From Candidatus Kuenenia stuttgartensis (GTDB taxonomy: Bacteria; Planctomycetota; GCA-002687715; CAIWVZ01), in the NCBI GenBank assembly GCA_945860915.1, contig CAMARR010000001.1, positions 351,277 to 415,276 on the forward strand: 64,000 nt of DNA, written 5' to 3'. Shown here piece after piece: positions 8,907 to 17,880 of the stretch. The translations under genes and the position numbers were made by a program. Below the pieces are notes generated by a model. The model made no database searches, had not been told where the DNA came from, and saw only the letters and a program-made list of their open reading frames with translations. The number at the start of each line of letters is the position of its first letter. The stretch's first letter is position 1.

Positions 8907-11888
8907 CTATCGTCCCGTTTGAGGGTTCGCATGCAGCCGATTCGCTTCGTCGAGAGCTGCGTTGAGGAATGGCGCATCTGCCGCGCTCCGAAATGGAGAG
9001 AGCGCCGCCAATCGCACAACGTCCGCGAATCCTCGCGCGGCATCGGCAGTCCTACCGAGCCGGCGATTTGCGATCGCCATGTAGTACCTCGCACGCACTT
9101 GGAGTCTGTCTGGCAATTCGGGAATCCACTCGCCTAGTCGAGTCACGATTTCGATCAACCGTGATGGAGTGACCGCTGATTCGGGGTCAATAGCAAGATA
9201 GCCCACAACTCGGCGCACGCGGGCATCGGAATTGGATGGCTCCAGTGCAGCAACGCGATCCCATAGAACCGCGGCCTTTGTCAGAAACTGCTGCGGAAGC
9301 GATGGGTCTTCGTAAAGCGAGGCGATCCATGCCGTCAGCACTGGATCCCGCGACGCCTCAGCTTCAGCGGACTCGAGGTACGCGATCGCACGCAGTCCAT
9401 CGTCTGGACGAGATCGTCGCGCGAGGAGTACCGCGGCTGCCGCCACTTTGCCAAACGGCTGCCACCCATTAGGACTTCGCGCAATCGCAAGCTCAAAGCA
9501 TGTGAGCGCACGATCGTCCAATCCGTCACGAAGAAGGATGCGTCCGAGGACCAAGTACGGTTCCGCAGCATCGGGAACAAGCGCGATTGCACGGCGTGCA
9601 TGAGCAATTGCATCCGCACCTCGGTCAACGCCCTCTGCAAAAAGTAGATTCGACAAGAAGACTTCGGCGTTGCCCGATCCAGGATCGAGAGAAACCGCCC
9701 TTAGACCCTCCGTCTCGGCGTCAGCAAGAAGGCCGAGCGCGGCGAGTGACTGCGCACGTTCGAGGCTAGCGGGAATAAGAGACACATCTCGGAGTGTCGC
9801 CTCGGAAAGTGCGCCGATCGATCGGGGCAACGCGTCATCCCGAACCCGAGGGTCGCTCGTGATGGCGCGGGACCATCCCACGCCGGTCAAATGAAGGCGC
9901 GACGCACGCAGCCTTCCATGTGAATGCAAGCCAAAGAGAAGTGCTCCGATGACTGCAATCCAACCGACCCCCCGGAGCACCGGACCCGAAAGCTCGAAGC
10001 TAGGACGCCGCAATCCGACCATGAGGAGTCCAAGAAGCGGGGCGACGGCAACAGCGGCAGCCTCCACGGGGCGAAGATCCCACCAAACCGCGACCAGAAT
10101 CGAAGGCATGACGATCGCCGGGATGAGGACAACCAGAGAAATTCGATGGGCTGACTTGAGCCATTGCTGAGCCGCCACGGACACGGCCCAAGGAACTACA
10201 AGGCACGGGACGGCCGCCCAGGGCGCTTTGAGCAGTAGTGCAAAACCGGCGAGCACACAACCCGCAATGATCGACGCAAGATCAACTCGGAGAAACTCGC
10301 ATCGTGGTAATGCCAATGAAAGCCCAAGAAAGACCGAGATCCACACAACCGGTATTGCGCCGTGAAACGGGAACGAGAACCACGACACCGCAAGCAAGGC
10401 CGATGCAGAACCCAAAATCCCCATTGCGCTCCATGCATCTCCGGCGCCTCCCAAGCGAATCGTGGATATAAGACGGGTGAGGGCGACTCCAACAAGCGCT
10501 GCGATCAGCACGGCGCCCACCATGCCGCGTTCAATCACCCACTCGAGTGGATCTTGGTGTGCATGATCCGGACGCCGGGAAAGCGAGTACGTGCCTGCAG
10601 CATGACGCACCACCGCGGCCTGAACCGCAGGGTATTCCTTGGACCACGTAGACGGCCCGGTACCCACTGCTGCCAGCATTACACGATCAAGTGCTGATCC
10701 AGGCTTTCGAACGATCGCGCGCGAGTTGTCCCAAAGGGCGAGCCGTTCCGCAATGGTGTCCCTTCTCGGATCATCTCCCGAAATCGCCAGGCGCACTCGC
10801 GTCAACAATGGCTCCCTCGGCCCACCGCCGCGGGAAGTCCCAGGCAACATAGAATCGGCCCAGAGCGCCAGTCCGACAAATGCAATCACCGAGCCAACGG
10901 CCGCAACCGCCGTCGCCGCGCGCCTGCCATGTGGGCTTCGAAAAATCGCAGCGACAACTACCAGAAGCCCGACTACAGCGAGCGCGACCCACGGTCCACG
11001 TGTTCCCGTCGCAACCAGATATGCGGCCATGACGACACAGCCGATCAGTCGAAGCCCTACACCGACGACGCGCTTCGGCCATCTCAGAAGCCCTTCGGCC
11101 GCCAACGCGTGCCCAATCGTCGAGAGCGCCAACGCGACCACCGCGGCAACGACAACCTCTGAGGCAACGTTCGGATGTCCAAAAACCGAAGCGGGGCCGT
11201 CGTTTCGCGGAAGCATCGCAAATGGCCGGATTGGTCCGATGAACGAGAGGAGCGGGCCGATCACCCATGAAAATGGCCCAGCGAGTCGAGCCGCAGCCTC
11301 AGACGACGCAAGCGCACCGAGTCCGGAATGGATGGACTCAAAGATGGGCCCTAGTCCCCCGAATCGTGCGAAATCGGGTTGGGTCGAAAATCCCCATGAA
11401 TCGTAGGCTCCGGCTGGGCCCGATGACGGCTCGATCTGGGCCAATCCGATGATGGCGACCATCACCCCACAGAGCCCTAAGGCATCCAGCCATCGGCGCG
11501 CTGACGGAAGCCCCGTCCCTCCCCACCACGCGAGAAGAACAATCGGCGCAGCGACGACGACTTCCAAGGCAAGAGCCTCACCGGAACGTGTGGGCCAACC
11601 GCTCAATAATGCTGCAAATGACCCGAAAACCGGAAGCGCCAACACAACTAACCACGACGTCGGAACGGAGGTGCCGACCTTGGCCCGCCGAAATGCCTCC
11701 GCCGCCAGCACAAAAAGCGCACCCATGCCGACCACAAGCAACTTCGGTGGCCCGAAGGGCTCATAGGCCTCCCTGTCGTAGGCCAGCGCCCCGATGACCA
11801 GAATGGCAAGCAGGCCAACACGGGCGGGGACGCCCAGACCTCGGGGGCTGCTCACGCTCTGTTCAGAAATTGTGAACTTCTCAGACAA
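8907..11888 (-). CDS. O-antigen ligase-like membrane protein with TPR tail
   Basis: A 993-residue multi-spanning membrane protein. Roughly the first 640 residues are a series of hydrophobic helices with a large loop near 330-460, the layout of WaaL/Wzy O-antigen ligases and polymerases; the loop carries conserved-looking RPDHAHQDPLEW. The final 300 residues are soluble and TPR-like, with helical repeats such as GLLADAETEGLRAVSLDPGSG and DRALTCFELAIARSPNGWQPFG. Such ligase-TPR fusions typically transfer or polymerise surface glycans at the outer face of the inner membrane. Start taken at 11888. The gene leads a two-gene unit with the 8561 gene and is divergent from the Kelch lipoprotein gene. 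The glycan substrate cannot be told. Confidence 0.83.
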   Translation of the reverse strand: MSEKFTISEQSVSSPRGLGVPARVGLLAILVIGALAYDREAYEPFGPPKLLVVGMGALFVLAAEAFRRAKVGTSVPTSWLVVLALPVFGSFAALLSGWPTRSGEALALEVVVAAPIVLLAWWGGTGLPSARRWLDALGLCGVMVAIIGLAQIEPSSGPAGAYDSWGFSTQPDFARFGGLGPIFESIHSGLGALASSEAAARLAGPFSWVIGPLLSFIGPIRPFAMLPRNDGPASVFGHPNVASEVVVAAVVALALSTIGHALAAEGLLRWPKRVVGVGLRLIGCVVMAAYLVATGTRGPWVALAVVGLLVVVAAIFRSPHGRRAATAVAAVGSVIAFVGLALWADSMLPGTSRGGGPREPLLTRVRLAISGDDPRRDTIAERLALWDNSRAIVRKPGSALDRVMLAAVGTGPSTWSKEYPAVQAAVVRHAAGTYSLSRRPDHAHQDPLEWVIERGMVGAVLIAALVGVALTRLISTIRLGGAGDAWSAMGILGSASALLAVSWFSFPFHGAIPVVWISVFLGLSLALPRCEFLRVDLASIIAGCVLAGFALLLKAPWAAVPCLVVPWAVSVAAQQWLKSAHRISLVVLIPAIVMPSILVAVWWDLRPVEAAAVAVAPLLGLLMVGLRRPSFELSGPVLRGVGWIAVIGALLFGLHSHGRLRASRLHLTGVGWSRAITSDPRVRDDALPRSIGALSEATLRDVSLIPASLERAQSLAALGLLADAETEGLRAVSLDPGSGNAEVFLSNLLFAEGVDRGADAIAHARRAIALVPDAAEPYLVLGRILLRDGLDDRALTCFELAIARSPNGWQPFGKVAAAAVLLARRSRPDDGLRAIAYLESAEAEASRDPVLTAWIASLYEDPSLPQQFLTKAAVLWDRVAALEPSNSDARVRRVVGYLAIDPESAVTPSRLIEIVTRLGEWIPELPDRLQVRARYYMAIANRRLGRTADAARGFADVVRLAALSPFRSAADAPFLNAALDEANRLHANPQTGR

Positions 11889-12122
11889 GTTTTCCGATCC
11901 CCGTGCCGATCCTATCAGGGAGGGGGTCGCTCCGTCGGACCCCAGGCCGCCGATTTTTTAAACGCGACTCTCGTTGTGGACGAGACTTATGGTAAAAATA
12001 GGGGCAGTGAAACGGGGTCGGCCTTCGGGAAAAGGGTCTCCCGGATCATCAGAGAACAGGGTACCGGTCGGCTTGGATACTTCCTCGCCGGCTGGAAGAC
12101 AAAGGTTGGGAGATTTCGTTCG

Positions 12123-14093
12123 ATGCACGCGCAAAACCCGATGAACATCACCGCTAGGACGCCTTGGCGTCTCATCATTGCATTGCTGCTCACCGTTTCG
12201 GGCTGCAGCTTCGACAAATTGAGCGGCGGAGTCCTGCCGTTCCAAGCAATGACCAATGCCGTAGACGGCACGACCGGCGCTGGCGCCGGTATTTTGATCT
12301 TCGACTACACGGTCACCGGTACTCCGGGCACGGTCGTTGACCTGCTGGCGGAATACTCATTGCCGGTCCCGGTGGTTGATGCTCAAGGCCCTGCATTGCC
12401 TGCGACCCCGGCGCCAAGTGGATTCGGCCCCCAGTTCGCTTCGACACCACTCACTAACATCATTCTTCCCGGAAGCGGTGCGGCGACCGGACGATTCTGT
12501 TGGTATTGGGCGGGCGATCTCGGCTTTGTAGGCACCACGGGCGTTGTGTTCACGTTGACTCCAATCAACTCCGCCAACTCGCAGTCTGGTGGCTCCGCGA
12601 ACTCGGGAGCCCTCAACTACGGCGGTGGAGTAGTCGGAAACGGTGGTCCAAATGGATCCTCGGGTTCCGCCTCCGGCGGACGCGCAGCGCATGTGGCAGC
12701 ATTTGTAGGCGGCGCTGGCCCTCAAGGCCGAGTGATTGTCGCGGGTGGCAACACTCCGGGCGGTCCGACCGACACGATTACCCGATACAACGTTGACGCA
12801 AATGCGTTTACCCATACTGCCGCGTTCACCGGACAGATGGTGAACCCCCGTCTTGGGCACGCGGCGGCCTTCTTTATCGATCCCACAACCCACGCGACAA
12901 GAATCCTTGTCTGCGGTGGAACGACCAATGGCGCAGTCGGCACCGCGACTCTCACGGCGGACGTCTACGCCTTTACGCCAACCGAGCAGGTCACCTCAAC
13001 GCCGTCCATCGGCGCCATGAATACGGCCCGCACGGATCATACAGCCACGTGGATCGGCTCCAACAAGGTCATCATCATCGGCGGCCGCAACACCCTCAAC
13101 CAGGCCATCGGTTCGATCGAAATCTTCGATCCCGCTACCGGCCTCTTCAGCGTTGCTGCAGCGACCCTCGCAACTCCACGAGCCGAGCACACGGCAACCT
13201 TGCTCCCTAACGGAAACATTCTTGTGGCCGGCGGTACCTTCGGCAGCGCAACTGAGATCTACGACCCTCGAACAGATTCGATGGTCGCGACCACGCTCCC
13301 CACGTTCGATCGTCGCGGCCATTCGGCCACGCGCCTTGCCAACGGCTGGGTACTCCTCGCCGGTGGTCATGTGTCAAACGTGGCTGACAGCCTGTTGAAT
13401 CCCACGTCCAATGCCGTCATTTTCATGCCTGAGCTCGGAACGACTGGCGCCTTCACAAGCACCGTCCTCACGATGGGCACAGCACGCACAACTCACACGG
13501 CAACATTGCTCGGCAACGGTCGCGTCCTCGTAGCCGGCGGTGACACCAATTCGGGCGAAACCGGTTCCGCTGAGATATTCCTTCCTGAGTCTCTGTTGTT
13601 CACACCAGTCGGCTCGATGGGCACAGCCCGCGCCAAGCACTCGGCAACGAGCCTTGCAAACGGCACCGTCGTCATCATCGATGGTCAAGCCAACAGTGCG
13701 TCGACATTCCTCTCGAGCATCGAACTCTTCGCAGTCCAAAATCAGATGCCTACCGTGACTACGGTGACCCCGACCGCGACTGCCGGCGGAGTCATGCTCG
13801 CGGTAACCGTGACTGATCCGGACCAAGACGGCGGATACGTCATCATCCGGCACGCCCCGGTCAACACGACGAACTACTCCCAGACGATCATTGATCAGCA
13901 GGTTCCGTCCTCCTCGACGAACCCGGGCAATCTGACGTTCGCTACGATGCGCGTCCTTCCGGGCACGACGATGTTCAGGGTCCCCTACGCAGCTAACGGG
14001 CTCTCCGCAGGCCAACAAATCACCTTCAAGGTGGATGTTGTCGGTGCGGTGATCAGTCCAGCCGCAGCGTCAACGACCACGACACTACCCTGA
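12123..14093 (+). CDS. Kelch-repeat lipoprotein
   Basis: Predicted lipoprotein of 656 residues from the ATG at 12123, which has GGGAG about 10 bases upstream; another ATG lies at 12141. A hydrophobic segment ends in the lipobox LTVSGC (Cys28). Residues from roughly 180 to 560 contain repeated Kelch units, each with a HTAT or HSAT step, a glycine pair and an E-I-F/Y-DP strand. Examples are ARTDHTATWIGSNKVIIIGG, RAEHTATLLPNGNILVAGG and RGHSATRLANGWVLLAGG. These should fold into a beta-propeller, a binding rather than catalytic scaffold. The C-terminus has a fibronectin-like look (TVTPTATAGGVMLAVTVTDP). Likely on the outer membrane or surface. The ligand is unknown. Confidence 0.82.
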   Translation: MHAQNPMNITARTPWRLIIALLLTVSGCSFDKLSGGVLPFQAMTNAVDGTTGAGAGILIFDYTVTGTPGTVVDLLAEYSLPVPVVDAQGPALPATPAPSGFGPQFASTPLTNIILPGSGAATGRFCWYWAGDLGFVGTTGVVFTLTPINSANSQSGGSANSGALNYGGGVVGNGGPNGSSGSASGGRAAHVAAFVGGAGPQGRVIVAGGNTPGGPTDTITRYNVDANAFTHTAAFTGQMVNPRLGHAAAFFIDPTTHATRILVCGGTTNGAVGTATLTADVYAFTPTEQVTSTPSIGAMNTARTDHTATWIGSNKVIIIGGRNTLNQAIGSIEIFDPATGLFSVAAATLATPRAEHTATLLPNGNILVAGGTFGSATEIYDPRTDSMVATTLPTFDRRGHSATRLANGWVLLAGGHVSNVADSLLNPTSNAVIFMPELGTTGAFTSTVLTMGTARTTHTATLLGNGRVLVAGGDTNSGETGSAEIFLPESLLFTPVGSMGTARAKHSATSLANGTVVIIDGQANSASTFLSSIELFAVQNQMPTVTTVTPTATAGGVMLAVTVTDPDQDGGYVIIRHAPVNTTNYSQTIIDQQVPSSSTNPGNLTFATMRVLPGTTMFRVPYAANGLSAGQQITFKVDVVGAVISPAAASTTTTLP

Positions 14094-14110
14094 GTTAAGT
14101 GCGTGGTGTC

Positions 14111-14142
14111 AGCGAGCCCGGGGTTCCGCCCCGGGCTTCGCT
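14111..14142 (+). terminator. Likely terminator after the Kelch gene
   Basis: Stem AGCGA-GCCCGGGG with CCCCGGGC-TTCGCT, loop TTCCG, one bulged base. It starts 17 bp after the stop at 14093 and is followed by ATTTGAGG, a poor T-run. The position and strong GC stem support termination before glyS. Confidence 0.55.
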
Positions 14143-14228
14143 ATTTGAGGGCCCTCCACTCAGGCTTGTCTCGGTCCTTGTGAGCCGCATTCGGGGCCCA
14201 CAACATTCACACAGATTCGGAGAGCACG

Positions 14229-15551
14229 ATGGCAACTGAAGTGATGGAAAAACTGGTGGCGCTTTGCAAGCGCCGCGGATTCATCTTCCAATCAAGCGAA
14301 ATCTACGGCGGCCTCAAGTCGTGCTGGGACTACGGGCCACTCGGCGTTGAACTCAAGCGCAACGTAAAAGAGGCTTGGTGGAAGAGCATGGTCCGGACAC
14401 GACGCGATATCGTCGGCATCGATTGCTCGATTCTCATGCATCCGCAGGTGTGGATTACCTCCGGCCACGTCGCGGGATTCAACGACCCGATGGTCGACTG
14501 CAAAGTCTGCAAGGCTCGATTTCGGGCCGACAAGCTCTCCGAGTCAGATTGCCCAAAGGAGAAGGGCAAGCGTCCAGGCGAATGTAAGGGCGAGCTCACC
14601 GAGCCTCGCCAATTCAATCTGATGTTCAAGACGTTCATGGGCCCGGTCGAGGACTCAGGAAACACCGTTTTCCTTCGTCCCGAAACAGCGCAGGGTATTT
14701 TCGTCAACTTCAAGAACGTCTGCGATACAACCCGGGTCCGTCCTCCGTTTGGCATCGCTCAACAGGGCAAGTCATTCCGCAATGAGATCGTGACCGAGAA
14801 CTTCATCTTCCGTTCCCGCGAATTCGAGCAAATGGAGATGGAGTTCTTTGTTCCGCCGAGCGAGGCCGACACGTGGTACGCCTACTGGCGTCAAGCTCGA
14901 TACGACTGGTTCATCGGACTTGGTATCTCGACGGATCATCTCCGGCTCCGTGACCACGCTGAAGACGAGCTAGCTCACTACTCGAAGGCTTGTGCGGATG
15001 TCGAGTACCTCTACCCGTTCGGTTGGAGAGAGCTCGAAGGAATTGCAAATCGAACCGACTTTGATTTGAAGCGGCACTCGGAGGCTTCGGGGCGCGATCT
15101 CACGTGGTTCGACGAAGAGTCGAAGCAGCGCTACATCCCTTGGGTGATCGAGCCAGCGGTCGGTGTCGATCGCGCATGCCTAGCATTCCTCTCGGAGGCC
15201 TACCACGAGGATGTCATCGAAGGAGAGACGCGGGTGGTCTTGCGCCTGCACCCCCGACTCGCGCCGTACAAACTTGGGATTTTCCCCCTAGTAAAGAAGG
15301 ACGGACTTCGCGAACTTGCCTTGGAGATAGAAGACTCCCTCAAGGCCGATTTCGCGATCTACTACGATGAAGGCGGTGCCATCGGCCGTCGCTATCGGCG
15401 TCAGGATGAAATCGGAACACCATTCTGTGCCACTATCGACTTCCAAACCAAAGAAGACGGCACCGTGACCATCCGCGATCGGGACACGCTCAAGCAAGAG
15501 CGTATCCACCGCAATGACCTTGCCGCGTTCCTTCGCGACCGCGTTCGCTGA
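14229..15551 (+). CDS. glyS: Glycyl-tRNA synthetase, single-chain type
   Basis: Charges tRNA-Gly in the cytosol. At 440 residues this is the dimeric one-polypeptide class II GlyRS (archaeal, eukaryotic, Gram-positive and Thermus type), not the tetrameric glyQ/glyS pair. Evidence is the N-terminal RRGFIFQSSEIYGG and GLKSCWDYGPLGVELKRN, the FLRPETAQGIFVNFKNV block, motif 2 FGIAQQGKSFRNEI, and the C-terminal anticodon-binding domain from about residue 345 (LAPYKLGIFPL, ending with DRDTLKQERI). A Cys-rich insertion (CKVCKARF, then SDCPKEKGKRPGECKGE, about 95-125) may bind zinc. The start is the ATG at 14229 with GGAGAG just upstream. Its stop abuts that of the convergent amidotransferase gene inside TGATCA. 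Confidence 0.96.
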   Translation: MATEVMEKLVALCKRRGFIFQSSEIYGGLKSCWDYGPLGVELKRNVKEAWWKSMVRTRRDIVGIDCSILMHPQVWITSGHVAGFNDPMVDCKVCKARFRADKLSESDCPKEKGKRPGECKGELTEPRQFNLMFKTFMGPVEDSGNTVFLRPETAQGIFVNFKNVCDTTRVRPPFGIAQQGKSFRNEIVTENFIFRSREFEQMEMEFFVPPSEADTWYAYWRQARYDWFIGLGISTDHLRLRDHAEDELAHYSKACADVEYLYPFGWRELEGIANRTDFDLKRHSEASGRDLTWFDEESKQRYIPWVIEPAVGVDRACLAFLSEAYHEDVIEGETRVVLRLHPRLAPYKLGIFPLVKKDGLRELALEIEDSLKADFAIYYDEGGAIGRRYRRQDEIGTPFCATIDFQTKEDGTVTIRDRDTLKQERIHRNDLAAFLRDRVR

Positions 15552-16307
15552 TCAGCGGTTCTTTGCGGCTTCGATATGCGCGGCAAACACCCGGTGATTC
15601 AAGTCTCCTAGCGGAGCTAGAAGCTCCGGGTGCCACTGCACCCCGAGAATGAAGCGATTCGAGTCGGTGCCTTCGATGGCCTCGACGACCCCGTCCGTTG
15701 AACGCGCAGTAATCTTGAGCCCCGCGCCGAGGTCCTTCACAGCTTGGTGGTGATATGTGTTGACGCGAACCCGGGGAGATCCGCAGATGGTATGAAGGCG
15801 CGATTCAGGTTGAATGTCAATGTGGTGGGACGGCCCCTCCTCGAGATGCTGCTGGAAATGTCGAAGGACAGCCTTGCCAAACATCGAAGCCAAGTCCTGA
15901 TACAAACTCCCGCCGGCCGCGACGTTCAAGACCTGTGCGCCGCGGCAAACACCGAGAACCGGTAACCCTTCCTCCATTGCCATTTTGGCTAGTAGGATTT
16001 CGGTGGCGTCACGAACCTGATCTATCGCTTCAAGCTTCTGGTTCGGCTCTTCCCCGTAGCGATCAGGGTCGACGTCGTGCCCCCCAGGCAAGAGAAGCCC
16101 ATCAAGCATCCGGTATGTCTGAAGATTGACGTCGTAATGCTGAGAAGGCGGAATCATGAGGGGCGTACCGCCCGCATGTTCTACAGCCTCCAGATACGCG
16201 ATTGGCACCCCATATCGATGATACGGCCGATCTTGGTGGAAAAACGCGATCTTTCGTGCTGTGATTCCGATTAGTGGGCGTCGCTCCATCTCGATCTCCT
16301 CGGCCAA
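15552..16307 (-). CDS. Class I glutamine amidotransferase (peptidase C26 family)
   Basis: Gamma-glutamyl hydrolase-like class I amidotransferase of 251 residues, related to PuuD-type gamma-glutamyl-GABA hydrolases. The catalytic Cys sits in LGVCRGAQVLNVAAGG (nucleophile elbow near residue 120). The His/Glu pair is in LGVQWHPELL near 225. The GGHDVDPDRYGEEP segment is typical of this family. Expected to cleave a gamma-glutamyl amide in the cytosol; the actual substrate (polyamine adduct, folate polyglutamate or other) cannot be read from the sequence. The start could be the ATG at 16307 or the one six codons later. It lies 15 bp downstream of the alpha/beta hydrolase gene on the same strand, so the two are probably co-transcribed. 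Confidence 0.88.
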   Translation of the reverse strand: MAEEIEMERRPLIGITARKIAFFHQDRPYHRYGVPIAYLEAVEHAGGTPLMIPPSQHYDVNLQTYRMLDGLLLPGGHDVDPDRYGEEPNQKLEAIDQVRDATEILLAKMAMEEGLPVLGVCRGAQVLNVAAGGSLYQDLASMFGKAVLRHFQQHLEEGPSHHIDIQPESRLHTICGSPRVRVNTYHHQAVKDLGAGLKITARSTDGVVEAIEGTDSNRFILGVQWHPELLAPLGDLNHRVFAAHIEAAKNR

Positions 16308-16322
16308 CCAGGCCGGGCGACG

Positions 16323-17852
16323 TTAGCGCGAGATCGGAGGTTTTACGAATGCCGCAACAAATCGGGCCACGTCAGGGTGAGGTGCCCTAGCAACATCAGC
16401 GGAGTAGGGCGATGCATGTCGTCCTGGAATTGCCGTGAGAAGATCATGATCGAGCGGTTCGACCAGGCGGAAAGTGACGCGCGATCCGGCTGCAAAGGCA
16501 AGAGACGATCTCAACCTTGCGACGTGCGTCATCGAGATCTCCGGATCGTGCGATGCGTGAAGCAGGAAGAGGGGCTGTCGCAACGCTGCCATCTGCTCGG
16601 CGGGATCAAACTGGACTAGGTCTCTAAGCAACAGCGACTCAGGGGGACATTTGGCGTCAGACGGGAGAGCCTTCAGGGCCTCAATCGACTTTCGAAGGTC
16701 CTCGGTCGCGCGCGCGATCCCCTCCTCTCGTTCTCCAAGTCCGAGGAGTCGATGCCGAAGCCGGAGCTCGAGGGCCTCAGCGAGGCTTGTGGCTGGAATC
16801 GCAAGCGCTGCAAGGCCTGCTACCCCATCCGGCTTGCGTCGAGCAGCCTCGATTGCCACCACCCCACCGAAACCATGGCCAAGCATGAAGACACGCGCCG
16901 ACTTTAGCGTACTCACGCTTAAAGCTGCGTTCGCAAGCGACAACGCGTCGTCCGCGAGTCCATCCAGTCCTTGAGGACCCCCCGAAGAACTCCCAACTCC
17001 TCGCCCGTCCGCGCGAATGGACGCGACACCATACTGTGAAAGTGCATCCGCCAAATAAGCCAAGACCGGAGTCGCACAGTCAACGCCGAGTCCGTCGCGA
17101 TCTCTCGGCCCTAAGTCTGGAATCAACACACACACGACAAGAGAGGACTCCAGTCGCAGAGGCAGGGTCAGGGTTGCTGAAAGTACAGATCCGTCTTTCG
17201 CCGTCACGTTGACTTGTGATTCGATGCCAAGGGTTGATGTCGGGCGCGAGGCGAGTCCGGCCCGAAGAGCAATCCGACCATGTGCGCCCGGGAGAACCAA
17301 TCGAGTGATCCCTGTGTCATCAATCCACGCAGTGAACCCAGCCCCTGGCACATCTGCAAACCGCGCGCCTCCCAGCCGATCTTCAAGGATGACCGTCTTG
17401 ATGTCGCCTGACGATGCATCGAAACCGCGAAACGAACGTCGCTTCTTTTCGATGAGCAATGCCGCGGCAATTTCCGGAGCGGCATCATCGAGCACGGTGT
17501 CGAATGACTGACCGAACACCGTCCTTGAGCGAGCACCAAGAGGCCCTGACTCGCGAATTCGCCAACCCGCATCGTTCGGCATGATCGAAAGTCGATGAAG
17601 CAACGGAACCGATCCGCTTTCGTCGCGCAATTCGCGCTCGTAAGACACGACAAAGCCGTCCTCGGTTCGTTCAAGCGTCGCAGATAGCGCGACCTTATCG
17701 AGTTTCCCTACGAGTCGAACCGAGGTCTTCTCAACGGTGAGATTGACCTCTCCACGGTCACGTCCGCCTTCGCGGCGTACGAGCTTCTGTGAATGCGCGG
17801 CCGACGTGACCAACAGAAGCGCCATGAGAATGATGAGAGTTGCTTGTCGCAT
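16323..17852 (-). CDS. Exported alpha/beta hydrolase lacking its serine
   Basis: Exported protein of 509 residues. I use the ATG at 17852 rather than 17882 because it begins directly with a signal peptide (LIILMALLLVTSAAHS, then Gln). Residues 40-230 form an unrecognised N-terminal region. The C-terminal half resembles alpha/beta hydrolases: ADGRGVGSSSGG at 281-292, then the elbow region FMLGHGFGGVVAIEAARR, then a possible Asp in HASHDPEI and His in LDHDLL. The nucleophile motif GxSxG reads GHGFG (325-329), with Gly where Ser is expected. Either the enzyme is inactive or it uses another residue. Only 28 bp separate its start from the divergent lipoprotein gene at 17881. Upstream of, and probably co-transcribed with, the amidotransferase gene. 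Confidence 0.78.
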   Translation of the reverse strand: MRQATLIILMALLLVTSAAHSQKLVRREGGRDRGEVNLTVEKTSVRLVGKLDKVALSATLERTEDGFVVSYERELRDESGSVPLLHRLSIMPNDAGWRIRESGPLGARSRTVFGQSFDTVLDDAAPEIAAALLIEKKRRSFRGFDASSGDIKTVILEDRLGGARFADVPGAGFTAWIDDTGITRLVLPGAHGRIALRAGLASRPTSTLGIESQVNVTAKDGSVLSATLTLPLRLESSLVVCVLIPDLGPRDRDGLGVDCATPVLAYLADALSQYGVASIRADGRGVGSSSGGPQGLDGLADDALSLANAALSVSTLKSARVFMLGHGFGGVVAIEAARRKPDGVAGLAALAIPATSLAEALELRLRHRLLGLGEREEGIARATEDLRKSIEALKALPSDAKCPPESLLLRDLVQFDPAEQMAALRQPLFLLHASHDPEISMTHVARLRSSLAFAAGSRVTFRLVEPLDHDLLTAIPGRHASPYSADVARAPHPDVARFVAAFVKPPISR

Positions 17853-17880
17853 ATTAGATTGAGTCGCATCATACGCCGAC

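Noticed and set aside
10639-11406. 255-residue plus-strand open frame inside the O-antigen-ligase gene
   Set aside because: Low-complexity Ala/Thr/Arg/Ser sequence typical of a GC-rich antisense frame; the minus-strand gene has real membrane and TPR patterns.
12357-12893. Minus-strand open frame of 178 residues within the Kelch gene
   Set aside because: No recognisable domain and biased composition; the plus strand encodes clear Kelch units and a lipobox.
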